Position numbers and translations under genes: made by a program | The notes under the pieces: generated by a model | Databases searched by the model: none | What the model was told of the DNA's origin: nothing | What the model saw: only the letters and a program-made list of their open reading frames with translations | DNA from: Terebella lapidaria | Lineage: Eukaryota; Annelida; Polychaeta; Terebellida; Terebellidae | Direction: 5' to 3' | Length of the DNA: 64,000 nucleotides | Assembly (NCBI GenBank): GCA_949152475.1 | Contig: CASCJZ010000077.1 | Span: 124,001-188,000 of the forward strand | In this document: in pieces, positions 26,541 through 41,000 of the stretch | Layout of the letters: every line of letters starts with the position of its first letter | Numbering within the stretch: position 1 is the stretch's first letter

Positions 26541-29185
26541 GGACATGTGACGCTCCACCGTACGATGGACATGCGACGCTCCACTGTAGGATGGACATGC
26601 GATGCTTTACTGTACAATGGACACGTTACGCTCAACCGTAAGATGGACATGCGATGCTCCACAGTACGATGGACATGGGACGCTCCATCATACGATGGAC
26701 ATGTGACGCTCCACCGTACGATGGACATGCGACGCTCCACTGTATGATGGACATGCGATGCTTTACTGTACAATGGACACGTTACGCTCAACCGTAAGAT
26801 GGACATGCGATGCTCCACAGTACGATGGACATGGGACGCTCCATCATACGATGGACATGTGACGCTCCACCGTACGATGGACATGCGACGCTCCACTGTA
26901 TGATGGACATGCGATGCTTTACTGTACAATGGACACGTGATGCTCCACCGTACGATGGACATGTGATGCTCCATCGTACGATGGACTAGGGAAGCTCCAC
27001 CGTAAGATATGTGACGCTTCACAGTACGAAGGACATGGGACGCTCCATCATACGATGGACATGTGATGCTCCACTGTACGATGGACATGTGACGCTCCAC
27101 CGTACGATGGACATGTGACGCTCCAATGTACGATGGACATGCGACGCTCCATCGTATGATGGACATGTGATGCTCCACCGTACGATGGACTAGCGATGCT
27201 CCACCATAAGATGGACATGTGACGCTCCACAGTACGATGGACATGGGACGCTCCATCATACGAAGGACATGTGATGCTCCACCGTACGATCGACATGTGA
27301 TGCTCCACCGTACGATCGACATGTGATGCTCCACGGTACGATGGACATGTGACGCTCCACCGTACGATGGACATGGGACGCTCCAATGTACGATGGACAT
27401 GCAACGCTCCACTGTATGATGGACATGCGATGCTCCACTGTACGATGGACATCTGACGCTCCACCATACGATGGACATGCGATGATCCACTGTACGAAGG
27501 ACATGTGACGCTCCACCGTACGATGGACATGTGACACTCCATCGTACGATGGACTAGCGATGCTCCATCGTAAGATGGACATGCGACGCTCCACGTACAT
27601 GTGATGCTCCACCGTACGATGGACATCCGACGCTCCACTGTATGATGGACATGCAATGCACCACCGCATGATGGACATGCGAGACTCCACCGTACGATGG
27701 ACATGTGACAATCCACCGCACGATGGACATCTGACGCTCCTCCGTACGATGGACAAGCGACGCTCCACTGTACGATGGACATGTGACGCTCCACCGTACG
27801 ATGGACATGCGACGCTCCATCGTACGATGGACTAGCGACACTCCACCGTAAGATGGACATGCGACGCTCCACCGTACGATGGACATCTGACGCTCCTCCG
27901 TACGATGGACAAGCGACGCTCCACTGTACGATGGACATGTGACGCTCCACCGTTAGATGGACATGCGACGCTCCATCGTACGATGGACATGCGACGCTCC
28001 ACCGTACAATGGACATGCGACGCTCCATCGCAGGATGGACATGCGACGCTCCACCGTACAAGGACATGCGATGCTCCACCGTACGATGGACATGCGACGC
28101 TCCATCGTACGATGGACATGTGACGCTCCACCGTACGATGGACATGCGACGCTCCACTGTATGATGGACATGCGATGCTTTACTGTACAATGGACACGTT
28201 ACGCTCAACCGTAAGATGGACATGCGATGCTCCACAGTACGATGGACATGGGACGCTCCATCATACGATGGACATGTGACGCTCCACCGTACGATGGACA
28301 TGCGACGCTCCACTGTATGATGGACATGCGATGCTTTACTGTACAATGGACACGTTACGCTCAACCATAAGATGGACATGCGATGCTCCACAGTACGATG
28401 GACATGGGACGCTCCATCATACGATGGACATGTGACGCTCCACCGTACGATGGACATGCGACGCTCCACCGTACGATGGACATGCGACGTTCCTTCGTAC
28501 GATGGACATGGGACGCTCCACCGTACGATCGACATGCGACGCTCCTTCGTACGATGGACATGGGACGCTCCACCGTACGATGGACATCTGACGCTCCACC
28601 GTACGATGGACATCTGACGCTCCACCGTACGATGGACATGCTATGCTCCACCGTACGATCGACATGCGATGCTCCACCGTACGATGGACACGTGATGCTC
28701 CACCGTACGATGGACATCTGACGCTCCACCGTGCGATGGACATGCTATGCTCCACCGCACGATGGACATGTGATGCTCCACCGTTCGATGGACATGGGAC
28801 GCTCCACCGAATGATGGACATGCGAGGCTCCACCATAAGATGGACATGTGACGCTCCACCGTACGATGGATATGCGACGCTCCACCGTACGATGGACATG
28901 TGACGATCCACCGAAGGATGGACATGCGAGGCTCCACTGTAAGATGGACATGTTACGCTCCACCGTACGATGGACATGGGATGCTCCACCGTATGATGGA
29001 CATGTGACACTCCACTGTACGATGGATATGCGATGCACCACCGTACGATGGACATGTGATGTTCCACCGTACGATGGACATCTGACGCTCCACCGTAGGA
29101 TGAACATGTGACGCTCCACCGTACGATGGACATGTGACGCTCCACCGTACGATGGACATGGGATGCTCCATCGTACGATGGACAT
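26450..29185. repeat. 2.7-kb segment repeated at 37.36-40.10 kb
   Basis: The offset is 10,909 bp, becoming 10,910 after a one-base deletion near 28055 (GTACAAGG here, GTACGAAGG in the other copy). Landmarks: GGCCTAG at 26485 and 37394, 22-bp unit at 27002 and 37911, 18-bp unit at 27593 and 38502. Both copies carry three TTTACTGTACAATGG modules at 156-bp spacing. Confidence 0.83.
26604..26940. repeat. 156-bp six-monomer module in three copies
   Basis: The unit beginning GCTTTACTGTACAATGG starts at 26604, 26760 and 26916, exactly 156 bp (six monomers) apart. Each module continues with CGTTACGCTCAACCGTAAG, CACAGTACG, CATCATACG and CACTGTATG monomers; the third changes to a CACGTGATGC form. Its relative at 37513, 37669 and 37825 has the same three copies. 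Elsewhere the module is usually present twice, as at 2402 and 2558. Confidence 0.85.
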
Positions 29186-32100
29186 GTGACGCTCCACCGT
29201 ACGATGGACATGGGACGCTCCACCGTACGATGGACATGTGACGCTCCACCGTACGATGGACATGTGACGCTCCACCGTAAGATGGACATGAGACGCTCCA
29301 CTGTACGATGGACATGCGATGCTCCACATACGATGGACATGTGACGCCCCACCGTACGATCGACATGCGATGCTCCACCATACGATGGACATGTGATGCT
29401 CCACCGTACGATGGACATGGGACGCTCCACCGTACGATCGACATGCGATGCTCCACCGTAAGATGGACATGTGACGCTCCACCGTACGATGGACATGAGA
29501 CGCTCCACTGTACGATGGACATGCGACGCTCCATCGTACAATGGACTAGCGATGCTCCACAGTAAGATGGACATGTGACGCTCCACCGTACGATGGACAT
29601 GCGACGCTCCTTCGTACGATGGACATGGGATGCTCCACCGTACGATCGACATGCGATGCTCCACCGTACGATGGACATGTGATGCTCCACCGTACGATGG
29701 ACATGGGACGCTCCACCGTACGATCGACATGTAATGTTCCACTGTACGATGGACATGTGACGCTCCACCGTTCGATGGACATGGGATGCTCCACCGTACC
29801 ATGGACATGCGATGCTCCACATACGATGGACATGTGACGCCCCACCGTACGATCGACATGCGATGCTCCACCATACGATGGACATGTGATGCTCCACCGT
29901 ACGATGGACATGGGACGCTCCACCGTACGATCGACATGCGATGCTCCACCGTAAGATGGACATGTGACGCTCCACCGTACGATGGACATGCGACGCTCCT
30001 TCGTACGATGGACATGGGACGCTCCACCGTACGATTGATATGCGATGTTCCACCGTACGATGGACATGTGATGCTCCACCGTACGATGGACATGGGACGC
30101 TCCAATGTACGATGGACATGTGACGCTCCACTGTACGATGGACATGCGATGCTCCACTGTACGATGAACATGTGACGCTCCACCGTATGATGAACATGTG
30201 ACGCTCCACCGTATGATGGACATGCGAGGCTCCACCGTACGATGAACATGGGTGCTCCATCGTACGATGGACATGCGACGCTCCACCGTACGATGGACTA
30301 GCGAAGCTCCACCGTAAGATGGACATGCGACGCTCCATCGTACGATGGACACGTGACGCTCCACCGTACGATGGACAGGCGACGCTCCATCGTACGATGG
30401 ACTAGCGAAGCTCCACCGTAAGATGGACATGTGACGCTCCACAATACGATGGACATGGGACACTCCATCATACGATGGACATGTGATGCTCCACCATACG
30501 ATCGACATGCGATGCTCCACCGTACGATCGACATGTAATGTTCCACTGTACGATGGACATGTGACGCTCCACCGTTCGATGGACATGGGATGCTCCACCG
30601 TACCATGGACATGCGATGCTCCACATACGATGGACATGTGACGCCCCACCGTACGATGGACATGCGACGCTCCACCGTACGATGGACATGTGACGCTCCA
30701 CCGTACGATGGACATGCGACGCTCCACTGTATGATGGACATGCGATGCTTTACTGTACAATGGACACGTTACGCTCAACCGTAAGATGGACATGCGATGC
30801 TCCACAGTACGATGGACATGGGACGCTCCATCCTACGATGGACATGTGACGCTCCACCGTACGATGGACATGCGACGCTCCACTGTATGATGGACATGCG
30901 ATGCTTTACTGTACAATGGACACGTTACGCTCAACCGTAAGATGGACATGCGATGCTCCACAGTACGATGGACATGGGACGCTCCATCATACGATGGACA
31001 TGTGACGCTCCACCGTACGATGGACATGCGACGCTCCACCGTACGATGGACATGCGACGTTCCTTCGTACGATGGACATGGGACGCTCCACCGTACGATC
31101 GACATGCGACGCTCCTTCGTACGATGGACATGGGACGCTCCACCGTACGATGGACATCTGACGCTCCACCGTACGATGGACATCTGACGCTCCACCGTAC
31201 GATGGACATGCTATGCTCCACCGTACGATCGACATGCGATGCTCCACCGTACGATGGACACGTGATGCTCCACCGTACGATGGACATCTGACGCTCCACC
31301 GTGCGATGGACATGCTATGCTCCACCGCACGATGGACATGTGATGCTCCACCGTTCGATGGACATGGGACGCTCCACCGAATGATGGACATGCGAGGCTC
31401 CACCATAAGATGGACATGTGACGCTCCACCGTACGATGGATATGCGACGCTCCACCGTACGATGGACATGTGACGATCCACCGAAGGATGGACATGCGAG
31501 GCTCCACTGTAAGATGGACATGTTACGCTCCACCGTACGATGGACATGGGATGCTCCACCGTATGATGGACATGTGACACTCCACTGTACGATGGATATG
31601 CGATGCACCACCGTACGATGGACATGTGATGTTCCACCGTACGATGGACATCTGACGCTCCACCGTAGGATGAACATGTGACGCTCCACCGTACGATGGA
31701 CATGTGACGCTCCACCGTACGATGGACATGGGATGCTCCATCGTACGATGGACATGTGACGCTCCACCGTGCGATGGACATGGGACGCTCCACCGTACGA
31801 TGGACATGTGACGCTCCACCGTACGATGGACATGTGACGCTCCACCGTAAGATGGACATGAGACGCTCCACTGTACGATGGAAATGCGACGCTCCTTCGT
31901 ACGATGGACATGGGATGCTCCACCGTACGATCGACATGCGATGCTCCACCGTACGATGGACATGTGATGCTCCACCGTACGATGGACATGGGACGCTCCA
32001 CCGTACGATCGACATGTAATGTTCCACTGTACGATGGACATGTGACGCTCCACCGTTCGATGGACATGGGATGCTCCACCGTACCATGGACATGCGATGC

Positions 32101-33140
32101 TCCACATACGATGGACATGTGACGCTCCACCGTACGATCGACATGCGATGCTCCACCGTACGATGGACATGCGACGCTCCTTCGTACGATGGACATGGGA
32201 CGCTCCACCGTACGATTGATATGCGATGTTCCACCGTACGATGGACATGTGATGCTCCACCGTACGATGGACATGGGACGCTCCAATGTACGATGGACAT
32301 GTGACGCTCCACTGTACGATGAACATGTGACGCTCCACCGTATGATGAACATGTGACGCTCCACCGTATGATGGACATGCGAGGCTCCACCGTACGATGA
32401 ACATGGGTGCTCCATCGTACGATGGACATGCGACGCTCCACCGTACGATGGACTAGCGAAGCTCCACCGTAAGATGGACATGCGACGCTCCATCGTACGA
32501 TGGACACGTGACGCTCCACCGTACGATGGACAGGCGACGCTCCATCGTACGATGGACTAGCGAAGCTCCACCGTAAGATGGACATGTGACGCTCCACAAT
32601 ACGATGGACATGGGACGCTCCATCATACGATGGACATGTGATGCTCCACCATACGATCGACATGCGATGCTCCACCGTACGATCGACATGTAATGTTCCA
32701 CTGTACGATGGACATGTGACGCTCCACCGTTCGATGGACATGGGATGCTCCACCGTACCATGGACATGCGATGCTCCACATACGATGGACATGTGACGCC
32801 CCACCGTACGATGGACATGCGACGCTCCACCGTACGATGGACATGCGACGCTCCTTCGTACGATGGACATGTGACGCTCCACCGTACGATGGACATGCGA
32901 CGCTCCTTCGTACGATGGACATGGGACGCTCCACCGTACGATCGACATGCGATGCTCCACCGTAAGATGGACATGTGAAGCTCCACCGTACGATGGATAT
33001 GCGACGCTCCACAGTACGATGGACATGTGACGCTCCACCGTACGATGGACATGCGAGGCTCCACCGTAAGATGGACATGTGACGCTCCACTGTACGATGG
33101 ACATGCGATGCTCCACTGTACGATGAACATGTGACGCTCC
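28080..33140. repeat. 2,570-bp tandem pair with internal monomer losses
   Basis: About 28080-29317 recurs at 30650-31887 (offset 2,570 bp). The offset then drops to 2,285 bp (29619 to 31904) and to 2,155 bp by the GGGTGCTCC unit (30245 to 32400). The second copy has therefore lost about eleven monomers, one of them shortened, and then five more. The distinctive CGACGTTCCTTCG and CACCGAAGGATGG units are shared. Confidence 0.8.
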
Positions 33141-33159
33141 ACCATACGATGGACTAGCG

Positions 33160-34640
33160 ATGCTCCATCGGATGATGGCCTAGTGACGCTCCATCATAAG
33201 ATGGACATGCGACGCTCCACCGTACGATGGACATGCGATGCTCCACGTACGATGGACATGTGACGCCCCATCGTACGAAGGACATGCGACGCTCAACTGT
33301 ATGATGGACATGCGATGCTTTACTGTACAATGGACACGTGATGCTCCATCGTACGATGGACATGTGATGCTCCATCGTACGATGGACTAGGGAAGCTCCA
33401 CCGTAAGATATGTGACGCTTCACAGTACGATGGACATGGGACGCTCCATCATACGATGGACATGTGATTCTCCACTGTACGATGGACATGTGACGCTCCA
33501 CCGTACGATGGACATGTGACGCTCCAATGTACGATGGACATGCGACGCTCCATCGTATGATGGACATGTGATGCTCCACCATACGATGGACTAGCGATGC
33601 TCCACCGTAAGATGGACATGTGACGCTCCACAGTACGATGGACATGGGACGCTCCATCATACGAAGGACATGTGATGCTCCACCGTACGATCGACATGTG
33701 ATGCTCCACCGTACGATCGACATGTGATGCTCCACGGTACGATGGACATGTGACGCTCCACCGTACGATGGACATGGGACGCTCCAATTTACGATGGACA
33801 TGCAACGCTCCACTGTATGATGGACATGCGATGCTCCACTGTACGATGGACATCTGAAGCTCCACCATACGATGGACTCCATCGTACGATGGACTAGCGA
33901 CGCTCCATCGTAAGATGGACATGCGACGCTCCACGTACATGTGATGCTCCACCGTACGATGGACATCCGACGCTCCACTGTATGATGGACATGCAATGCA
34001 CCACCGTATGATGGACATGCGAGACTCCACCGTACGATGGACATGTGACAATCCACCGTACGATGGACATCTGACGCTCCTCCGTACGATGGACAAGCGA
34101 CGCTCCACTGTACGATGGACATGTGACGCTCCACCGTACGATGGACATGCGACGCTCCATCGTACGATGGACTAGCGACACTCCACCGTAAGATGGACAT
34201 GCAATGCTCCACCGTACGATGGACATCTGACGTTCCTCCGTACGATGGACAAGCGACGCTCCACTGTACGATGGACATGTGACGCTCCATCGTACGATGG
34301 ACATGCGACGCTCCATCGTACGATGGACATGCGACGCTCCACCGTACGATGGACATGCGACGCTCCATCGCAGGATGGACATGCGACACTCCACCGTAAG
34401 AAGGACATGCGATGCTCCACCGTACGATGGACATGCGACGCTCCATCGTACGATGGACATGTGACGCTCCACCGTACGATGGACATGCGACGCTCCACTG
34501 TATGATGAACATGCGATGCTTTACTGTACAATGGACACGTTACGCTCAACCGTAAGATGGACATGCGATACTCCACAGTACGATGGACATGGGACGCTCC
34601 ATCATACGATGGACATGTGACGCTCCACCGTACGATGGAC
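33160..34640. repeat. 1.5-kb segment repeated at 53.33-54.81 kb
   Basis: The offset is 20,174 bp, the longest clear one in the window. Markers keep exact spacing: GGCCTAG at 33173 and 53347, 22-bp unit at 33403 and 53577, 18-bp unit at 33933 and 54107. A CCAATTTACG unit is shared too. The match ends near 34640/54814, where the second copy has an additional TTTACTG module. Confidence 0.8.
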
Positions 34641-36569
34641 ATCTGACGCTCCACCGTGCGATGGACATGCTATGCTCCACCGCACGATGGACATGTGATG
34701 CTCCACCGTACGATGGACATGGGACGCTCCACCATATAATGGACATGTGACGCTCCACCGTACGATGGACATGTGACGCTCCACCGAATGATGGACATGC
34801 GAGGCTCCACCATAAGATGGACATGTGACGCTACACCGTACGATGGACATGGGACGCTGCACCGTACGATGGACATGCGACGCTCCATCGTACGATGGAC
34901 ATGGGATGCTCCACCGTACGATGGACATGCGACGCTCCACTGTACAATGGACATGTGACGCTCGACCGTATGATGGACATGCAAGGCTCCACTGTACAAT
35001 GGACATGTGACGCTCCACTGTACGATGGACATGGGACGCTCCACCGAATGATGGACATGCGAGGCTCCACCATAAGATGGACATGTGACGCTCCACCGTA
35101 CGATGGATATGCGACGCTCCACCGTACGATGGACATGTGACGATCCACCGAAGGATGGACATGCGAGGCTCCACTGTAAGATGGACATGTTACGCTCCAC
35201 CGTACGATGGACATGGGATGCTCCACCGTATGATGGACATGTGACACTCCACTGTACGATGGATATGCGATGCACCACCGTACGATGGACATGTGATGTT
35301 CCACCGTACGATGGACATCTGACGCTCCACCGTAGGATGGACATGTGACGCTCCACTGTACGATGGACATGTGACGCTCCACCGTACGATGGACATGGGA
35401 TGCTCCATCGTACGATGGACATGTGACGCTCCACCGTACGATGGACATGGGATGCTCCACCGTACGATGGACATGTGACGCTCCACCGTACGATGGACAT
35501 GTGACGCTCCACCGTAAGATGGACATGAGACGCTCCACTGTACGATGGACATGCGACGCTCCATCGTACAATGGACTAGCGATGCTCCACCGTAAGATGG
35601 ACATGCGACGCTCCATCGTACAATGGACTAGCGATGCTCCGCCGTAAGATGGACATGTGACGCTCCACCGTACGATGGACATGAGACGCTCCATCGGATG
35701 ATGGCCTAGTGACGCTCCATCATAAGATGGACATGCGACGCTCCACCGTACGATGGACATGTGACGCCCCATCGTACGAAGGACATGCGACGCTCAACTG
35801 TATGATGGACATGCGATGCTTTACTGTACAATGGACACGTGATGCTCCACCGTACGATGGACACGTGATGCTCCACCGTACGATGGACATGTGATGCTCC
35901 ATCGTACGATGGACTAGGGAAGCTCCACCGTAAGATATGTGACGCTTCACAGTACGATGGACATGGGACGCTCCATCATACGATGGACATGTGATGCTCC
36001 ACTGTACGATGGACATGTGACGCTCCACCGTACGATGGACATGTGACGCTCCAATGTACGATGGACATGCGACGCTCCATCGTATGATGGACATGTGATG
36101 CTCCACCATACGATGGACTAGCGATGCTCCACCGTAAGATGGACATGTGACGCTCCATCATACGAAGGACATGTGATGCTCCACCGTACGATCGACATGT
36201 GATGCTCCACCGTACGATCGACATGTGATGCTCCACGGTACGATGGACATGTGACGCTCCACCGTACGATGGACATGGGACGCTCCAATTTACGATGGAC
36301 ATGCAACGCTCCACTGTATGATGGACATGCGATGCTCCACTGTACGATGGACATCTGAAGCTCCACCATACGATGGACTCCATCGTACGATGGACTAGCG
36401 ACGCTCCATCGTAAGATGGACATGCGACGCTCCACGTACATGTGATGCTCCACCGTACGATGGACATCCGACGCTCCACTGTATGATGGACATGCAATGC
36501 ACCACCGTATGATGGACATGCGAGACTCCACCGTACGATGGACATGTGACAATCCACCGTACGATGGAC

Positions 36570-37000
36570 ATCTGACGCTCCTCCGTACGATGGACAAGCG
36601 ACGCTCCACTGTACGATGGACATGTGACGCTCCACCGTACGATGGACATGCGACGCTCCATCGTACGATGGACTAGCGACACTCCACCGTAAGATGGACA
36701 TGCAATGCTCCACCGTACGATGGACATCTGACGCTCCTCCGTACGATGGACAAGCGACGCTCCACTGTACGATGGACATGTGACGCTCCACCGTACGATG
36801 GACATGCGACGCTCCATCGTACGATGGACTAGCGACACTCCACCGTAAGATGGACATGCAATGCTCCACCGTACGATGGACATCTGACGCTCCTCCGTAC
36901 GATGGACAACCGACGCTCCACTGTACGATGGACATGTGACGCTCCACCGTACGATGGACATGCGACGCTCCATCGTACGATGGACATGCGACGCTCCACC
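36570..37000. repeat. Second type of 156-bp module, extra copy
   Basis: The module beginning ATCTGACGCTCCTCCG starts at 36570, 36726 and 36882. The first two copies are complete and include CAAGCGACGC, CTAGCGACACTCC and GCAATGCTCC units. The third diverges after CATCGTACGATGGAC. The same locus has one full copy plus none near 2.06 kb and two starts near 8.05/8.20 kb, so copy number differs between duplicated segments. Confidence 0.83.
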
Positions 37001-38029
37001 GTACAATGGACATGCGACGCTCCATCGCAGGATGGACATGCGACGCTCCACCGTAAGAAGGACATGCGATGCTCCACCGTACGATGGACATGCGACGCTC
37101 CATCGTACGATGGACATGTGACGCTCCACCGTACGATGGACATGCGACGCTCCACTGTATGATGGACATGCGATGCTTTACTGTACAATGGACACGTTAC
37201 GCTCAACCGTAAGATGGACATGCGATGCTCCACAGTACGATGGACATGGGACGCTCCATCGCAGGATGGACATGCGACGCTCCACCGTACGAAGGACATG
37301 CGATGCTCCACCGTACGATGGACATGCGACGCTCCATCGTACGATGGACATGTGACGCTCCACCGTACGATGGACATGAGACGCTCCATCGGATGATGGC
37401 CTAGTGACGCTCCATCATAAGATGGACATGCGACGCTCCATCGTACGATGGACATGTGACGCTCCACCGTACGATGGACATGCGACGCTCCACTGTAGGA
37501 TGGACATGCGATGCTTTACTGTACAATGGACACGTTACGCTCAACCGTAAGATGGACATGCGATGCTCCACAGTACGATGGACATGGGACGCTCCATCAT
37601 ACGATGGACATGTGACGCTCCACCGTACGATGGACATGCGACGCTCCACTGTATGATGGACATGCGATGCTTTACGGTACAATGGACACGTTACGCTCAA
37701 CCGTAAGATGGACATGCGATGCTCCACAGTACGATGGACATGGGACGCTCCATCATACGATGGACATGTGATGCTCCACCGTACGATGGACATGCGACGC
37801 TCCACTGTATGATGGACATGCGATGCTTTACTGTACAATGGACACGTGATGCTCCACCGTACGATGGACATGTGATGCACCATCGTACGATGGACTAGGG
37901 AAGCTCCACCGTAAGATATGTGACGCTTCACAGTACGAAGGACATGGGACGCTCCATCATACGATGGACATGTGATGCTCCACTGTACGATGGACATGTG
38001 ACGCTCCACCGTACGATGGACATGTGACG

Positions 38030-41000
38030 CTCCAATGTACGATGGACATGCGACGCTCCATCGTATGATGGACATGTGATGCTCCACCGTACGATGGACT
38101 AGCGATGCTCCACCATAAGATGGACATGTGACGCTCCACAGTACGATGGACATGGGACGCTCCATCATACGAAGGACATGTGATGCTCCACTGTACGATC
38201 GACACGTGATGCTCCACCGTACGATCGACATGTGATGCTCCACGGTACGATGGACATGTGACGCTCCACCGTACGATGGACATGGGACGCTCCAATGTAC
38301 GATGGACATGCAACGCTCCACTGTATGATGGACATGCGATGCTCCACTGTACGATGGACATCTGACGCTCCACCATACGATGGACATGCGATGATCCACT
38401 GTACGAAGGACATGTGACGCTCCACCGTACGATGGACATGTGACACTCCATCGTACGATGGACTAGCGATGCTCCATCGTAAGATGGACATGCGACGCTC
38501 CACGTACATGTGATGCTCCACCGTACGATGGACATCCGACGCTCCACTGTATGATGGACTTGCAATGCACCACCGTATGATGGACATGCGAGACTCCACC
38601 GTACGATGGACATGTGACAATCCACCGTACGATGGACATCTGACGCTCCTCCGTACGATGGACAAGCGACGCTCCACTGTACGATGGACATGTGACGCTC
38701 CACCGTACGATGGACATGCGACGCTCCATCGTACGATGGACTAGCGACACTCCACCGTAAGATGGACATGCGACGCTCCACCGTACGATGGACATCTGAC
38801 GCTCCTCCGTACGATGGACAAGCGACGCTCCACTGTACGATGGACATGTGACGCTCCACCGTTAGATGGACATGCGACGCTCCATCGTACGATGGACATG
38901 CGACGCTCCACCGTACAATGGACATGCGACGCTCCATCGCAGGATGGACATGCGACGCTCCACCGTACGAAGGACATGCGATGCTCCACCGTACGATGGA
39001 CATGCGACGCTCCATCGTACGATGGACATGTGACGCTCCACCGTACGATGGACATGCGACGCTCCACTGTATGATGGACATGCGATGCTTTACTGTACAA
39101 TGGACACGTTACGCTCAACCATCAGATGGACATGCGATGCTCCACAGTGCGATGTACATGGGACGCTCCATCATACGATGGACATGTGACGCTCCACCGT
39201 ACGATGGACATGCGACGCTCCACTGTATGATGGACATGCGATGCTTTACTGTACAATGGACACGTTACGCTCAACCGTAAGATGGACATGCGATGCTCCA
39301 CAGTACGATGGACATGGGACGCTCCATCATACGATGGACATGTGACGCTCCACCGTACGATGGACATGCGACGCTCCACCGTACGATGGACATGCGACGT
39401 TCCTTCGTACGATGGACATGGGACGCTCCACCGTACGATCGACATGCGACGCTCCTTCGTACGATGGACATGGGACGCTCCACCGTACGATGGACATCTG
39501 ACGCTCCACCGTACGATGGACATCTGACGCTCCACCGTACGATGGACATGCTATGCTCCACCGTACGATCGACATGCGATGCTCCACCGTACGATGGACA
39601 CGTGATGCTCCACCGTACGATGGACATCTGACGCTCCACCGTGCGATGGACATGCTATGCTCCACCGCACGATGGACATGTGATGCTCCACCGTTCGATG
39701 GACATGGGACGCTCCACCGAATGATGGACATGCGGGGCTCCACCATAAGATGGACATGTGACGTTCCACCGTACGATGGATATGCGACGCTCCACCGTAC
39801 GATGGACATGTGACGATCCACCGAAGGATGGACATGCGAGGCTCCACTGTAAGATGGACATGTTACGCTCCACCGTACGATGGACATGGGATGCTCCACC
39901 GTATGATGGACATGTGACACTCCACTGTACGATGGATATGCGATGCACCACCGTACGATGGACATGTGATGTTCCACCGTACGATGGACATCTGACGCTC
40001 CACCGTAGGATGGACATGTGACGCTCCACCGTACGATGGACATGTGACGCTCCACCGTACGATGGACATGGGATGCTCCATCGTACGATGGACTAGCGAA
40101 GCTCCACCGTAAGATGGACATGCGACGCTCCATCGTACGATGGACACGTGACGCTCCACCGTACGATGGACAGGCGACGCTCCATCGTACGATGGACTAG
40201 CGAAGCTCCACCGTAAGATGGACATGTGACGCTCCACAATACGATGGACATGGGACGCTCCATCATACGATGGACATGTGATGCTCCACCATACGATCGA
40301 CATGCGATGCTCCACCGTACGATCGACATGTAATGTTCCACTGTACGATGGACATGTGACGCTCCACCGTTCGATGGACATGGGATGCTCCACCGTACCA
40401 TGGACATGCGATGCTCCACATACGATGGACATGTGACGCCCCACCGTACGATGGACATGCGATGCTCCACCGTACGATGGACATGCGACGCTCCTTCGTA
40501 CGATGGACATGTGACGCTCCACCGTACGATGGACATGCGACGCTCCTTCGTACGATGGACATGGGACGCTCCACCGTACGATCGACATGCGATGCTCCAC
40601 CGTAAGATGGACATGTGAAGCTCCACCGTACGATGGACATGCGACGCTCCACAGTACGATGGACATGTGACGCTCCACCGTACGATGGACATGCGAGGCT
40701 CCACCGTAAGATGGACATGTGACGCTCCACCGTACGATGGACATGCGATGCTCCATCGTACGATGGACATGGGATGCTCCACCGTATGATGGACATGTGA
40801 CGCTCCACCGTATGATGGACATGCGATGCTCAATCGTACGATGGACATGCGATGCTCAATCGTACGATGGACATGGGATGCTCCACCGTATGATTGACAT
40901 GCAAGGCTACACCGTAAAATGGACATGTGACGCTCCACCATACGATGGACATGCGACGCTCCATCGTACGATGGACATGGGATGCTCTACCGTACGATGG

